A stretch of DNA of 64,000 bases from Terriglobia bacterium (GTDB lineage Bacteria; Acidobacteriota; Terriglobia; Terriglobales; Acidobacteriaceae): positions 620,001-684,000 of the forward strand of contig JAIQGK010000012.1 in NCBI GenBank assembly GCA_020072645.1. The letters run 5' to 3'. Below, piece by piece: positions 44,824 to 54,906 of this stretch (the stretch's first letter is position 1; each line of letters starts with the position of its first letter). The notes below the pieces were generated by a model that worked only from the letters and a program-made list of their open reading frames with translations, searched no databases and was not told the origin of the DNA. The translations under genes and the position numbers were made by a program.

Positions 44824-47800
44824 TTGAATACCCGCAGAGCACAACCCGATTCTCCTCCGGTAAGCGAAGTCCCCGCATTTCCAACGGACGGTCAAATTCC
44901 CGAGCATGTCTTTTCCGGTGGCGGTGAGCTGGGCGAGAGAATTCGCTCATTTGACTGGTCAAAAACTCCCATGGGGCCAATTTCCACTTGGCCGCAGAGC
45001 TTAAAGACCGCCGTGCGCATCATGATCACTTCCCGCTACGCAATGTGGCTGGGCTGGGGGCCTGATCTCACCTTTTTTTATAACGATGCTTATGCTCACA
45101 TGTCACTGGGAAAGAAACACCCCTGGGCGCTAGGCAGGCGGGCCCGCGAAGTTTGGGCTGAGATCTGGGCCGACCTTAGTCCACGAATCCGCAGCGTACT
45201 TGAAGTTGGGGAGGCTACCTGGGATGAGGCCCTTCTTCTGTTCCTGGAGCGCAGCGGCTATTCGGAAGAGACCTATCATACTTTCTCCTATAGCCCTTTG
45301 ACTGCGGATGACGGCAAGGTCAACGGTCTTTTTTGCGTGGTAACGGAAGAAACTGAGCGCGTGATCGGTGAGCGCCAGCTTGGATTGCTGCGTCATCTGG
45401 CGGCTGGTCTTAGTTCCAAGAACACTGAAGAGGATGTCTGCATTGCCATTCCGGCCAGCCTCAAAACCAATCCACAAGATCTTCCGGTCACGCTCACGTA
45501 TCTTTTTGAAAAGGGTGAGACGCAGGCGCGGCTGGCCTGTGAAACCGGAATCGAACGCGGGCATCCGGCGGCCCCGCAAAGGATCGAAGTCGGAGCGGAA
45601 GATGAAGTTTGGCCGATTCGTGACCTTCTGAACACGAAGGGCTCGCTGTTTGTAGAGCACCTCACTGAACGCTTTGGTTCGATGCCGACCGGCGCATGGG
45701 ACCGGCCACCGACGCGCGCAATCCTTGTCCCCATTACAGGCCAGGGGCAGGAGCGCCCCGCTGGAGTGTTTATCACGGCGCTGAATCCTTACCGGCAGCT
45801 CAACGCCGGTTATTCGGGATTCATTGATCTCGTCGCTGGACAGATTGCCGCGGGAATTGCGAATGCCCGTGCTTATGAAGGTGAGCGGCATCGCGCGGAA
45901 GAACTGGCGGCGCTCGATCGGGCAAAGACAACTTTCTTCAGCAACGTGAGCCATGAGTTCCGCACGCCTTTGACCCTGATGCTGGGGCCAACCGAAGATG
46001 CGTTGGCAAATCCGGAAAAGGCGCTGCGTGGCAGGGACCTGGAAACTGTCCACCGCAATGAGCTGCGATTGCTGAAGCTGGTGAATACCCTGCTGGATTT
46101 TTCCCGGCTGGAAGCGGGCCGGGTTACCGCAAGCTACCAGCCAACAGACCTGTGCGCTTACACATTGGAGCTGGCGAGCATCTTCCGCTCGGCCATTGAA
46201 AAAGCCGGGCTGAATTACGTTGTGGAATGCGCCCCGTTGCCGCAGCCGGTCTATATCGACCGTGAGATGTGGGAAAAGATCGTGCTTAACCTGATCTCCA
46301 ATGCCTTGAAGTCAACATTTCATGGCTACATTGAACTCGAGCTGGCAAACAAGGCGGACCATGTTGAATTCTCCGTGCGCGATACGGGAACGGGCATTCC
46401 AGAGCGCGAGCTGCCTCATTTGTTTGAAAGGTTTCGCCGCGTGGAGCACGCGCGCCGACGTACGCATGAAGGCAGCGGAATCGGGCTGGCGCTTGTGAGT
46501 GAACTGCTGGCCATGCATGGCGGCAAGATCGCGGTGCAGAGCCACGTGGGCAAAGGAACAACATTTACGGTAACGCTGCCGTATGGAAGCCAGCATCTTC
46601 CCAGGGAGCGCGTCAGGCCAGAGGCGGAGCAGATAGTTCTCGGAACGGCGCGTAAAGCCTTTGTGCAGGAAGCCTTGAGCTGGCTGCCGGGACAAACGGT
46701 AGACGACAAGGCAAGCCGGGAAGACTTGGAAGCTGCCGATGCGTTGAGTGCGCCGCTGTTGGTAACCTCCAGCAAGCCGCGCGTGCTGCTGGCGGATGAC
46801 AATCGCGACATGCGCGAATACGTCCGGCGGTTGCTCAGCTCGCGGTTTGAAGTCACCACGGCGGAAAATGGCAGGCAGGCGCTGGAGAAAGCCAGTCAGC
46901 AGTTGCCTGCGCTGGTCCTGAGCGACGTGATGATGCCGGAAATGGACGGACTGCAACTCCTGGCTGCGCTGCGGGAGAATCCTGCCACTTCTTCCGTTCC
47001 GGTGGTGCTGCTTTCTGCGCGGGCCGGCGAGGAATCGCTGATTGAAGGCATGATGTCCGGCGCGGACGATTACGTGGTAAAGCCGTTTACGGCGCGTGAA
47101 CTGCTGGCGCGCGTGGAAGCCCACATCAAGATCGCGAGCTTCCGCCGCGAAGCGCTGGAAAGAGAATCGCGCCTGCAAAGCGAGTTGCGCGAGTCTGAGC
47201 GCGAACAGCAGCAGTTGCTGGATGTGGTGAACCAGTCCACCGATTTTATCGGCCTGGCCGACATGCAAGGGCGTGTGCTTTACGTAAATAAAAGTGCCCG
47301 CGCCATGATGGGGCTGGCCGAAACGCAGGATGTCCGCCAGCTCAGGATCAAGGATTTCTTTTTCTCCAAAGACGTTCCCTTCCTTGAAGACGAGGTAATT
47401 TCCACGGTGGTACGGGAAGGCCGTTGGCAGGGCGAAGTAAATTTCCGCCATTTCAAAACCGGCGCGAGCATTCCGGTGGACTATCACGTTTTTCCCGTCA
47501 ATGATCCCCAGACCGGCGAAATGGCTGGCCTGGCAACGGTGACGCGCGACATGCGCGAGCGCAAGACAGCCGAAGCGGCGTTGCGCCAGAGCGAAGAGCA
47601 GTATCGCGTGCTGGCGGAGCTGAGCCCACAGGGACTTTGGACAGCCGATCGCGACGGACGCGTGGTTTATGCGAACCAGAGATTTCTGGAATATGTGGGC
47701 AAAGACGTTCTTCCCCGGGACGGCGCCGAATATCTCGATCTCTTCTATGAAGAGGACAGGGAACGAGTCTTGAACGTCTGGACACATAGCATCAAGACCG

Positions 47801-49056
47801 GCGAAGACTACATGATCGACGCGCGGCTGATTCGCGGAAGCGATAGTGCTGCGCGCTGGTGGCATTTCCGGGCTCTTCCTTTGCGCAATGAAACCGGCGC
47901 GATTCAGCAATGGCTGGGCGTAGCCAGTGACGTGCATGAGAGCCGCATGGCAGACCAGGCGGTGCGCTCAGAGCGCGCACGGTTGGTGGAAATGTTCCGC
48001 CAGGCGCCCGCATTTATGGCGATGTTGCGCGGCCCCGAGCACGTTTTTGAAAGGACCAACCGGCAGTATCAGGAATTGATTGGCAATCGCGACTTGCTGG
48101 GTAAGCCTCTGCGCGAGGCATTGCCTGAAGCTGCGGAACAAGGCTTCATCGATATTCTTGACAAGGTTTATCAAACTGGTGAGCCTTTCGTGGCCAATGG
48201 TCTCAGCATCAGTATTGCGCGAGTTCCAGGACAGCCAAGGGAAGAGCGCTATCTGGATTTCGTGTACCAGCCGATGCGGGAAACCGACGATAAAATTTCC
48301 GGTGTCCTGGTTCTGGGCGTGGATGTCACAGATCGCAAACGTGCCCAGGACGCACTGTTGCAGAGCGAAAAGCTGGCTGCCGTAGGACGCCTTTCGGCCT
48401 CGATCGCGCATGAAATTAATAATCCGCTGGAAGCCGTAACCAATCTTCTTTACCTCATCAATGAGGAAAAAGATCTTCCTGAGCAGGCCCGCAGCTTTAC
48501 TCATCTGGCGCAACAGGAACTGGCGCGCGTGAGCCAGATCGCCACGCAGACTCTGCGCTTCTATCGCCAGCCTACCGCGCGGACCGCCGTGCGCGTTTCT
48601 GAACAGCTTGATTCGGTGCTCAAGCTTTATCAAGGCCGACTCGCCTCGGCCGGCGTGGAGATCGTCCGTGACTACCGTGTCGCCGCGCCGCTGCTCGCCT
48701 TTGAAGGCGAACTGCGCCAGGTATTTACCAACCTTGTCGGCAATGCGCTGGACGCTTCCCGCAACGGCGGCAAATTGACGCTGCGCACGCGCGAAGCCAC
48801 AGACTGGCGCACCGGACGCAAAGGCATTCGCGTCACCGTGGCCGACTGCGGCCATGGCATGTCCAAAGAAACGTTGCACCGCATCTTTGAGCCATTCTTT
48901 TCCACCAAAGGCATTACCGGCACAGGACTGGGCTTGTGGGTAACGCTGGGCATCATCCAAAAGCATGAAGGCCGGGTAAAAGTCCGCAGCAGCGAATCAA
49001 CAGAGCATCACGGAACAATCTTCAGTGTGTTCATCCCGCACAGGGAAAAAGACTAA
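44824..49056 (+). CDS. Hybrid sensor histidine kinase/response regulator with two kinase modules
   Basis: The 1410-residue protein, without transmembrane segments, has a PAS-like N-terminus (SFDWSKTPMGPISTWPQSLK), a GAF-like domain (about 190-355), then HisKA with His377 (SNVSHEFRTPLTLM) and an HATPase domain (FSVRDTGTGIPERELPHLFERF). A receiver follows with phosphorylated Asp701 (LSDVMMPEMDG), then three PAS domains (about 800, 910 and 1060). A second HisKA with His1196 (SIAHEINNPLE) and HATPase (DCGHGMSKETLHRIFEPFFSTKG) ends it. It is a soluble phosphorelay that can transmit to itself and to another regulator; no separate response regulator is adjacent. The start is a TTG at 44824, inferred. 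Confidence 0.93.
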   Translation: MNTRRAQPDSPPVSEVPAFPTDGQIPEHVFSGGGELGERIRSFDWSKTPMGPISTWPQSLKTAVRIMITSRYAMWLGWGPDLTFFYNDAYAHMSLGKKHPWALGRRAREVWAEIWADLSPRIRSVLEVGEATWDEALLLFLERSGYSEETYHTFSYSPLTADDGKVNGLFCVVTEETERVIGERQLGLLRHLAAGLSSKNTEEDVCIAIPASLKTNPQDLPVTLTYLFEKGETQARLACETGIERGHPAAPQRIEVGAEDEVWPIRDLLNTKGSLFVEHLTERFGSMPTGAWDRPPTRAILVPITGQGQERPAGVFITALNPYRQLNAGYSGFIDLVAGQIAAGIANARAYEGERHRAEELAALDRAKTTFFSNVSHEFRTPLTLMLGPTEDALANPEKALRGRDLETVHRNELRLLKLVNTLLDFSRLEAGRVTASYQPTDLCAYTLELASIFRSAIEKAGLNYVVECAPLPQPVYIDREMWEKIVLNLISNALKSTFHGYIELELANKADHVEFSVRDTGTGIPERELPHLFERFRRVEHARRRTHEGSGIGLALVSELLAMHGGKIAVQSHVGKGTTFTVTLPYGSQHLPRERVRPEAEQIVLGTARKAFVQEALSWLPGQTVDDKASREDLEAADALSAPLLVTSSKPRVLLADDNRDMREYVRRLLSSRFEVTTAENGRQALEKASQQLPALVLSDVMMPEMDGLQLLAALRENPATSSVPVVLLSARAGEESLIEGMMSGADDYVVKPFTARELLARVEAHIKIASFRREALERESRLQSELRESEREQQQLLDVVNQSTDFIGLADMQGRVLYVNKSARAMMGLAETQDVRQLRIKDFFFSKDVPFLEDEVISTVVREGRWQGEVNFRHFKTGASIPVDYHVFPVNDPQTGEMAGLATVTRDMRERKTAEAALRQSEEQYRVLAELSPQGLWTADRDGRVVYANQRFLEYVGKDVLPRDGAEYLDLFYEEDRERVLNVWTHSIKTGEDYMIDARLIRGSDSAARWWHFRALPLRNETGAIQQWLGVASDVHESRMADQAVRSERARLVEMFRQAPAFMAMLRGPEHVFERTNRQYQELIGNRDLLGKPLREALPEAAEQGFIDILDKVYQTGEPFVANGLSISIARVPGQPREERYLDFVYQPMRETDDKISGVLVLGVDVTDRKRAQDALLQSEKLAAVGRLSASIAHEINNPLEAVTNLLYLINEEKDLPEQARSFTHLAQQELARVSQIATQTLRFYRQPTARTAVRVSEQLDSVLKLYQGRLASAGVEIVRDYRVAAPLLAFEGELRQVFTNLVGNALDASRNGGKLTLRTREATDWRTGRKGIRVTVADCGHGMSKETLHRIFEPFFSTKGITGTGLGLWVTLGIIQKHEGRVKVRSSESTEHHGTIFSVFIPHREKD

Positions 49057-49212
49057 AGTCACGAATTCACAAACGATCTTGGTATGCGAATGGATCTCTC
49101 TTATCCACGGGGTTAAGGCTTTTTCCAGGACAACCTGCCCTGAGCAGCCGCTCTCCTATCTATCGACACGTTCCCCTTCTTAACTGAAAGCCCAAGTTCC
49201 AAGGAGGATTTC

Positions 49213-50007
49213 GTGCGTACCGTCACTTTTCTTTTGTTCACAGGAATATTTTCACTTCTCGCCGGTTGCGGCTCGGTTTCCAACAATATGCGTCCGACCC
49301 CAACTCCGACTCCGATGTCATCGCCTTCGCCAAGTCCAGTTCCATCACCCAGCCCGACTCCTGCTCAGCCCGATGCCTTCCTGGCAAGCTGGCTCAACAA
49401 CGTCGGCAGGAATATAGGTCCCGTCGGCACCATTACCCTTGACACCACGGCGAACAATGGCGCCGGAAGCACGAGCACTGGAGGGGGTACCGCCACTTTC
49501 GTTCTGCAGTTCTGCCCCTATCCTCAGGGCGCCTGTACCAACATAACGGCATTGAACAACAACTCCGCCACCACAAACTTCACCTTCCCGATGAAGGGAA
49601 CGTTCTCCGGCGATTTTCAGATCATTGACACTACTGGATTCCCGGTCGAGGTCACCGGCATCGGTTTCAGCAGCGGGATCCAGTCCAATTTCGCATTGTT
49701 GCCTGCAGCCACCATTACCGGCGGCATCGGCCAGACCACGGGTAACTCTCCCGGGACGGGGAGAGCCACCGTGACCGGCACTACGGCCCACGTCACGTTG
49801 ACGGGCGCCTTCCCGAACCATACTTTCAGCAATGCCGTGTGCGCTGTGTCTACCGCGGCGACGTGCATTAACCTGGCCAGTATCACCACCGATGCCCAAG
49901 GCAATGCCAGTGCCGATGTCGGCACGGTCCAGATAGGCGCATTCAATATCTTCCGCGTGAGTGACGCCAATGGTGTGCAGTTTGTTACGGCATTCCGGGT
50001 GCAGTGA
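49213..50007 (+). CDS. Lipoprotein with Pro/Thr/Ser linker and beta-rich domain
   Basis: The 264-residue protein has a lipoprotein signal (MRTVTFLLFTGIFSLLAGC, lipobox LAGC at 16-19), a PTPTP/PSPSP spacer to residue 55, then a beta-rich region (TFVLQFCPYPQG, FTFPMKGTFSGDFQII, VTGTTAHVTLTGAFPNHTFSN). The GTG start at 49213 is preceded by AAGGAGGA at 5 bp. The spacer suggests a surface-exposed protein. No function is recognised. Confidence 0.78.
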   Translation: MRTVTFLLFTGIFSLLAGCGSVSNNMRPTPTPTPMSSPSPSPVPSPSPTPAQPDAFLASWLNNVGRNIGPVGTITLDTTANNGAGSTSTGGGTATFVLQFCPYPQGACTNITALNNNSATTNFTFPMKGTFSGDFQIIDTTGFPVEVTGIGFSSGIQSNFALLPAATITGGIGQTTGNSPGTGRATVTGTTAHVTLTGAFPNHTFSNAVCAVSTAATCINLASITTDAQGNASADVGTVQIGAFNIFRVSDANGVQFVTAFRVQ

Positions 50008-50041
50008 TTCAACTGCGCTGGATTGATTGGCGACTAGAAAC

Positions 50042-50077
50042 CGATGGCCGCTCCGCTTACGCGGTTTGCGGCCATCG
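50042..50077. terminator. Candidate shared terminator hairpin
   Basis: CGATGGCCG and CGGCCATCG (9-bp perfect arms) enclose an inner CCGC-ttac-GCGG stem. It lies between the convergent genes ending at 50007 and 50120; a short T-run (TTT) follows on the plus strand only, so termination is plausible but not certain. Confidence 0.5.
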
Positions 50078-50119
50078 CTGTTTGAAGTTCAATTAGTTAA
50101 CGCGCTAGAGCGCGGTACG

Positions 50120-51640
50120 TTACGGTTTGCCTCGCAATATGATGGTTACTGCCAGGTTTCTTTGAACAAAGACGCCATTTTCAAAGTCGAATGCCGATGC
50201 CGTAGCAGTCACATCGGCTTTGCCTCCAGTGAACAAATCGGCTGATCGTCCATGGAAGAGCGCGACCGTGGTTTGTATGTTAGCGCTCCACGGCGTAGTT
50301 CCATTGCACGGAACAAACGCTGAGAAGAAGCCGCTGAGCGGTGTGCCTCCGTGACTTTGTTTTAGTTGTCCAAAGATAGTCACAAAGGCCGGCTGTGTAC
50401 AAGAGACAAAGCCGGAAATGGTTGCCGCTCCAGTAGTTGAATCCACGGATCCAAACTGGGTGACGCTGGGGGAAATGACCAGCGGCGGAGGAGCCGGTAC
50501 CAGGTTAAAGGTAAGATTCGCGGAAGACACGGGGAAGAACGAGAACGACGAGACCATGAAGAAGTAGGTCGTACCCGCTACCGCATCGAACCGCACGCGA
50601 GATTGCAGCGAGCTGGAGTCGTCGTTGCATGCCAGTTGGGTCAGCGCGCCTCGTGCACCGGTGTAAACCGAGAGCGTTGTATCGTAGTTGCTGCCAAAGG
50701 TGTTGGCTTCCAGTCGCATGTTCTGGCTTGGGGTAAAAGAGAACCAGACAGTCTGTGTTCTGCCCGCGCAGAATGGATCGTCGGGGGCAGTAGTTGCATT
50801 GGTCACGTCCTGGCTTACGGTGAAAGGCATGGATGGTATTACAGTTGGGCTATTGAAGTCGTCATTCGGCGGTGGTGGTGGAATCACGCTGATATGAGTA
50901 ACGGCCACGCCGGTGTTACCGGATAGGTTATCGCCCAGGAAAGTTACAAAGAAGTTTCCAGACTGGGCGCTGGTCGGAGTCCAGTCAAAGGTCCCGGTAT
51001 CATCTCCATTGTCAATGAAAATAGCGCCCGCAGGTATACCAGTAGCGCTCAGCACCACATGCCTTGACTGGGCGTCTGTGGCAGTCACGTTGAAATGCAC
51101 ATTCTGATTTTGCCCAACTGTCAGATTCGAGGGCGCGAACACGGTAACTATCGGGTGAGCATTGAATCGGATCTCGCCGCGCAGAGCGGGTGTTGCTCCT
51201 TCGCAGTGTTGCTCAAACAGAGCATCAAAGGAGTTGACGCCGCCACTTGCGCCGTAATCGATTTCCACCACGGTGAAGTTTCCGGTAAGGGTGTTGCACC
51301 CGCGCCCGTCGCCGTCTACCGATAGCCCCGGCTCGCCGAAAGCCTGAAAAGGAAATCGCGTTGCCCCGGTGTAAGTGCCCACGGTCAAGGGCACATCGCC
51401 GGCTGCGGCAAAGTCGAGAAACCAGAAATGAGTAGGCCCAAAGAATGACACCGATACGCCGCTGTCAAAGTTTGTGGTTGCGCTGAAAGTCCCGTCCGCG
51501 GGAGTAAGGAAAAGAGACTGGCCGCCTCCTATAAAATCGCCCGGATCACTATTGAGCGCGAGCGAGGTAACTTGCGCATTTGCGGTGGCCGTAAAAACCG
51601 AAAAAGCCAGCACAAATATAAAAATGCAGGTACGTTTCAT
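50120..51640 (-). CDS. Secreted multidomain protein with PPC-like domain (paralogue 2)
   Basis: The 506-residue paralogue of 36998-38563 has a clear signal peptide (MKRTCIFIFVLAFSVFTA, cut after ANAQ). Shared blocks run the whole length: QVTSLALNSDPGDFIGGGQ, FLTPADGTFS, DNGDDTGTFDWTP, APDDPFCAGRTQTVWFSFTP, YDTTLSVYTGARGALTQL and TLFHGRSADLFTGGKAD-like ends. The ATG has AAGGAGA at 6 bp. It is a likely extracellular protein with an Ig-like and a PPC domain. The copies are 11.6 kb apart in the same orientation. Confidence 0.83.
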   Translation of the reverse strand: MKRTCIFIFVLAFSVFTATANAQVTSLALNSDPGDFIGGGQSLFLTPADGTFSATTNFDSGVSVSFFGPTHFWFLDFAAAGDVPLTVGTYTGATRFPFQAFGEPGLSVDGDGRGCNTLTGNFTVVEIDYGASGGVNSFDALFEQHCEGATPALRGEIRFNAHPIVTVFAPSNLTVGQNQNVHFNVTATDAQSRHVVLSATGIPAGAIFIDNGDDTGTFDWTPTSAQSGNFFVTFLGDNLSGNTGVAVTHISVIPPPPPNDDFNSPTVIPSMPFTVSQDVTNATTAPDDPFCAGRTQTVWFSFTPSQNMRLEANTFGSNYDTTLSVYTGARGALTQLACNDDSSSLQSRVRFDAVAGTTYFFMVSSFSFFPVSSANLTFNLVPAPPPLVISPSVTQFGSVDSTTGAATISGFVSCTQPAFVTIFGQLKQSHGGTPLSGFFSAFVPCNGTTPWSANIQTTVALFHGRSADLFTGGKADVTATASAFDFENGVFVQRNLAVTIILRGKP

Positions 51641-52073
51641 GCGATTCTCCTTGTCTTGAGGTGCTGGGGCCCGAAGTCTATGCCCGGTCGCATTCCATGG
51701 AGGATCTTTAGTCCAACGTTAATAGCGGACAGGATCGGGAAGACTTTTGCTGCATCTAGTGAAACAGTGACAAACTTGTCCCAATCGTTTCACCTATTAC
51801 AAAACAATTACAGCCCGAAGGGCTTTCATCTAATCGAAAAAACTAGCTGCGAAGGGACACTATCTACACCTAGGCTACGACTAAGCTAAATAGCTACTTC
51901 TTACTAGAGTGAATCTTGTTTCAGCATTCACTGAAGTTATGCTTGCAAGAGCCGGTGTTACAAGCGACAAAGCAGGTCATGTGGGCGGTTGCCGCTGAAT
52001 GTCGCGGTGGAATGAATAGTTGTTCTTCGTACCCCAGGAGACAGGCGCGAATCTTTACCAGCGTGGATCAGCG
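51641..52073. other. Intergenic region, 433 bp
   Basis: No coding sequence is convincing. An AT-richer stretch (about 51785-51910) contains CTAAATAGCTACTTCTTACTAG, resembling in composition the region upstream of paralogue 1 at 38750-38860. It may hold the promoter of paralogue 2 on the minus strand. Confidence 0.4.
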
Positions 52074-52229
52074 ATGGGGAATTCGGACAAGGGGTTTTTC
52101 AATCCGCACTCTATCTGCAAAATCTGCGGCAAGTTAATTTTCCACTCCGCTCTCCTGCTGCGCCATGGCCATTTCCGGAACCGGTATAGTGGTAAATCAG
52201 CCGATTCCGATCCACGCTCAACCGCGTGA
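52074..52229 (+). CDS. Possible small C2H2-type zinc-finger protein (51 aa)
   Basis: The 51-residue frame reads MGNSDKGFFNPHSICKICGK, then LIFHSALLLRHGHFRNRYSG. The pattern C-x2-C with hydrophobic F and L positions and a pair of histidines fits a C2H2-like zinc finger, and the codons favour G/C at third positions. No good ribosome-binding site is seen before the ATG at 52074, so it could also be a chance frame. It is upstream of and partly overlaps the region preceding purS. Confidence 0.4.
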   Translation: MGNSDKGFFNPHSICKICGKLIFHSALLLRHGHFRNRYSGKSADSDPRSTA

Positions 52230-52287
52230 ATCCGCGGTGCGTTACAGACTTCAATCGGCGGCAAAGTTTTGTAAAATAGCCTTATCC

Positions 52288-52533
52288 ATGAAGGCCTACG
52301 TTACAGTCATGCTTAAGACCACCGTCCTTGATCCTCAGGGCAAAACCATTCACGGCGCGCTCAAAAAAATGGGATACAAAGGCGTGGGCGCTGTGCGCCA
52401 GGGCAAGTTCTTTGAACTGAACCTGGATGGAGGCCTGGACAAAAATGCCGCCAAAGCCGAAGTCGAGCGGATCGCCAAAGACGTGCTCACGAATCCGGTG
52501 ATTGAAGAATTTTCATATCGGATCGAAGAGTAG
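52288..52533 (+). CDS. purS: Phosphoribosylformylglycinamidine synthase subunit PurS
   Basis: The 81-residue protein opens MKAYVTVMLKTTVLDPQGKT, then GYKGVGAVRQGKFFEL and VLTNPVIEEFSYRI, the full-length PurS pattern. PurS binds PurL and PurQ to form the FGAM synthase complex of purine synthesis. Here it is not followed by purQ or purL, which are usually adjacent; the next gene is glmS 391 bp away. The ATG at 52288 is chosen from family length. Confidence 0.92.
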   Translation: MKAYVTVMLKTTVLDPQGKTIHGALKKMGYKGVGAVRQGKFFELNLDGGLDKNAAKAEVERIAKDVLTNPVIEEFSYRIEE

Positions 52534-52924
52534 ATGTTGTGAAATCCCGACCCTGAGCTAAGCGAACGGAAGGGAGCCTTACCCGCATGAGAATCTTAGC
52601 CGCCAATACACGCGAATTGAACACGAATCCATCCAGGGGTCCGTGTCACGCCCAAGGATTGAAAGTGATAGGAATCTGCTGAATGATTCCGGGATTATCT
52701 GAGAGGATTACCAAAGGTTAATAGGGGCCCCCTCGCTACGCTCGGGGTTTATAACCCTTCCGGAGTAGAATTAGTCAGAATCCCCCGCGAGACAACCGGA
52801 GTCCAATTGAATGGCTAAGGACGAGGCCGGCTTGCGTGCCGAGTCCACCGCCGCAGGAGCAGAACAGCACTAAAGCTGTGCAGGTCCTGGAGCGGTTTGG
52901 AGCGAAGCGACAGAGGTAAAGGTC
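52534..52924. other. Intergenic region upstream of glmS, 391 bp
   Basis: It contains a hairpin-like motif CCCC-TCGCtaCGCt-CGGGG (about 52731-52748) similar to one at 21312-21332. I compared it by eye with the glmS ribozyme and did not find its conserved core, so a ribozyme is not supported. No gene is evident. Confidence 0.45.
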
Positions 52925-54805
52925 ATGTGCGGAATCGTTGGTTACGTAGGCAAAAAACGTGTTGTCCCAGTCATTATTGAGGGCCTCAGAAGCCTGGAAT
53001 ATCGCGGATATGACTCCGCTGGCATTGCCGTGTGCGGCAATGGCAATGGCGGAGCGCTGCAGGTGCGGCGCGCTGAAGGCAAGCTGCGCAACCTGGAAGA
53101 GGTGATCCGGCTGAAGCCGCTGGAAGGCAGCTGGGGAATCGGCCACACGCGCTGGGCCACGCATGGCCGCCCGACGGAAGAGAATGCCCATCCGCATCGC
53201 GACTGCACCGGCAAGATCGTGGTGGTGCATAACGGCATCGTGGAAAATTATCTCTCGCTCAAGAAGAAGCTGATTGAAGAAGGCCACAAGTTTTCCACTG
53301 AGACTGATACAGAAGTCATCGCGCACCTGATTGAAAAAGCGCTTGACGCAAAGGGCAACGGGCATCGCCCGAGCCTGGAAGAAGCTGTGCGTAAGACGGT
53401 GAACCAGCTGACCGGCGTGTTTGCCCTCGGCGTGATTTCTGAAGACGAGCCCAACAAGATTGTTGCGGCGCGCAACGGCCCGCCTGTGGTCATTGGAATA
53501 GGCGACAACGAATATTTTGTTGCGTCAGATATCCCCGCCCTTTTGCCGCACACGCGCAACATTTTCTTCCTTCAGGATGGCGATCTGGCGGTGATCACCA
53601 CCTCCGGCGTCCAGATCACGGATTTTGACGGCAAGCCCGTGAAGCGGGAAATCCAGCATGTAACCTGGGACCCCATCATGGCGGAAAAGGGCGGCTTTAA
53701 GCACTTCATGCTCAAGGAAATTTATGAGCAGCCCCGCGCCGTGCGTGATACCACGCTGGGCCGCGTCTCGCTGGACTCCGGCCGCGTCTTTCTGGAAGAG
53801 ATGGACGTGACTGAAGACGAGCTGCGCAACGTGCAAAAAATCAATATTGCCGCCTGCGGCACCAGTTGGCACGCCGCCTTGGCCGGCAAGTTCATGATTG
53901 AACGGCTGGCACGCATTCCCGTGGAAGTGGATTATGCCAGCGAGTGGCGCTATCGCGATCCCATTACTTCCAGCAAGGAAATTACGCTGCTGATCACGCA
54001 GTCCGGCGAAACCGCAGACACGATTGCCGCGCAACGCGAAGCCAAAGCCAAAGGCTCCAAGACGCTGGCTATTTGCAACGTGGTGGGAGCAATGATTGCC
54101 CGCGAGGCTTCCGGCACGGTCTATACGCATGCAGGACCTGAGATCGGCGTGGCTTCGACCAAAGCATTCACGGCGCAGCTGACCGCGCTTTTTCTGCTGG
54201 CGCTTTATCTGGGCGAACTGCGCGGCGCCACGTCAACCGAAGACGGGCGGCGCTACATCGGAGAATTGCTCAAGCTGCCGTCCAAGCTTGAATCGATCCT
54301 GGCCCGCGACGAAGAATGCGAAGCGCTGGCCAAGCAGTATTACCGCGTGCAGGATTTTCTGTTCCTTGGCCGTGGCATCCACTATCCCATCGCGCTGGAA
54401 GGCGCGCTCAAGCTCAAGGAAATTTCTTACATTCACGCGGAAGGCTATCCCGCCGGCGAAATGAAGCACGGCCCTAACGCGCTGATCGATGAAAACCTGC
54501 CCGTGGTGATGGTTGCGACCAAAGATTCAAGAGATCCGAACTCTGTGTTGCGCTATGAAAAAACCATGTCAAACGTGAAAGAAGTAAAAGCGCGTTCCGG
54601 CATTGTGATTGCCGTGGCCACTGAGGGCGACGAAGAGATCAAGGAATCTGTTGACCACGTTTTGTATGTGCCGCATGCGCCGGAACTGCTGCTGCCGATT
54701 CTGGAAGTGGTGCCACTGCAACTGCTGGCGTATCACATTGCCGTTCGCCGCGGTTGCGACGTTGACCAGCCACGCAATCTGGCCAAGTCAGTGACTGTGG
54801 AATAG
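52925..54805 (+). CDS. glmS: Glutamine--fructose-6-phosphate aminotransferase (GlmS)
   Basis: The 626-residue enzyme makes glucosamine-6-phosphate for peptidoglycan and LPS. The N-terminal glutaminase has nucleophile Cys2 (MCGIVGYVG), with [11 protein letters not shown] and the HNGIVEN motif. The isomerase half has two SIS domains: [22 protein letters not shown]-type [11 protein letters not shown] and [16 protein letters not shown]. It ends with [13 protein letters not shown], the catalytic tail. A ribosome-binding site AGAGGTAAAGG precedes the ATG. Confidence 0.97.
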   Translation: MCGIVGYVGKKRVVPVIIEGLRSLEYRGYDSAGIAVCGNGNGGALQVRRAEGKLRNLEEVIRLKPLEGSWGIGHTRWATHGRPTEENAHPHRDCTGKIVVVHNGIVENYLSLKKKLIEEGHKFSTETDTEVIAHLIEKALDAKGNGHRPSLEEAVRKTVNQLTGVFALGVISEDEPNKIVAARNGPPVVIGIGDNEYFVASDIPALLPHTRNIFFLQDGDLAVITTSGVQITDFDGKPVKREIQHVTWDPIMAEKGGFKHFMLKEIYEQPRAVRDTTLGRVSLDSGRVFLEEMDVTEDELRNVQKINIAACGTSWHAALAGKFMIERLARIPVEVDYASEWRYRDPITSSKEITLLITQSGETADTIAAQREAKAKGSKTLAICNVVGAMIAREASGTVYTHAGPEIGVASTKAFTAQLTALFLLALYLGELRGATSTEDGRRYIGELLKLPSKLESILARDEECEALAKQYYRVQDFLFLGRGIHYPIALEGALKLKEISYIHAEGYPAGEMKHGPNALIDENLPVVMVATKDSRDPNSVLRYEKTMSNVKEVKARSGIVIAVATEGDEEIKESVDHVLYVPHAPELLLPILEVVPLQLLAYHIAVRRGCDVDQPRNLAKSVTVE

Positions 54806-54906
54806 TTGGATCGCGGGCATAAGAACAGTTTCATTCAACAATTGATCCTCTCGCGCCCAGCGGTTGTACAATAGGCGGGCCCCCTTCCGCTTTTTCGAGG
54901 TAAGGA

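Noticed and set aside
46312-47937. 541-residue open frame on the minus strand
   Set aside because: It is antisense to the hybrid kinase; its product has no recognisable domain and the plus strand has full domain support.
49340-49375. Short repeat of CCxAGTCC/PSPSP codons that might suggest a CRISPR-like array
   Set aside because: It encodes the Pro/Ser/Thr spacer of the lipoprotein and has no unique spacers.
52534-52924. glmS ribozyme or riboswitch before glmS
   Set aside because: The conserved core and the cleavage-site sequence are not found; only a GACGAGG match occurs, which is insufficient.
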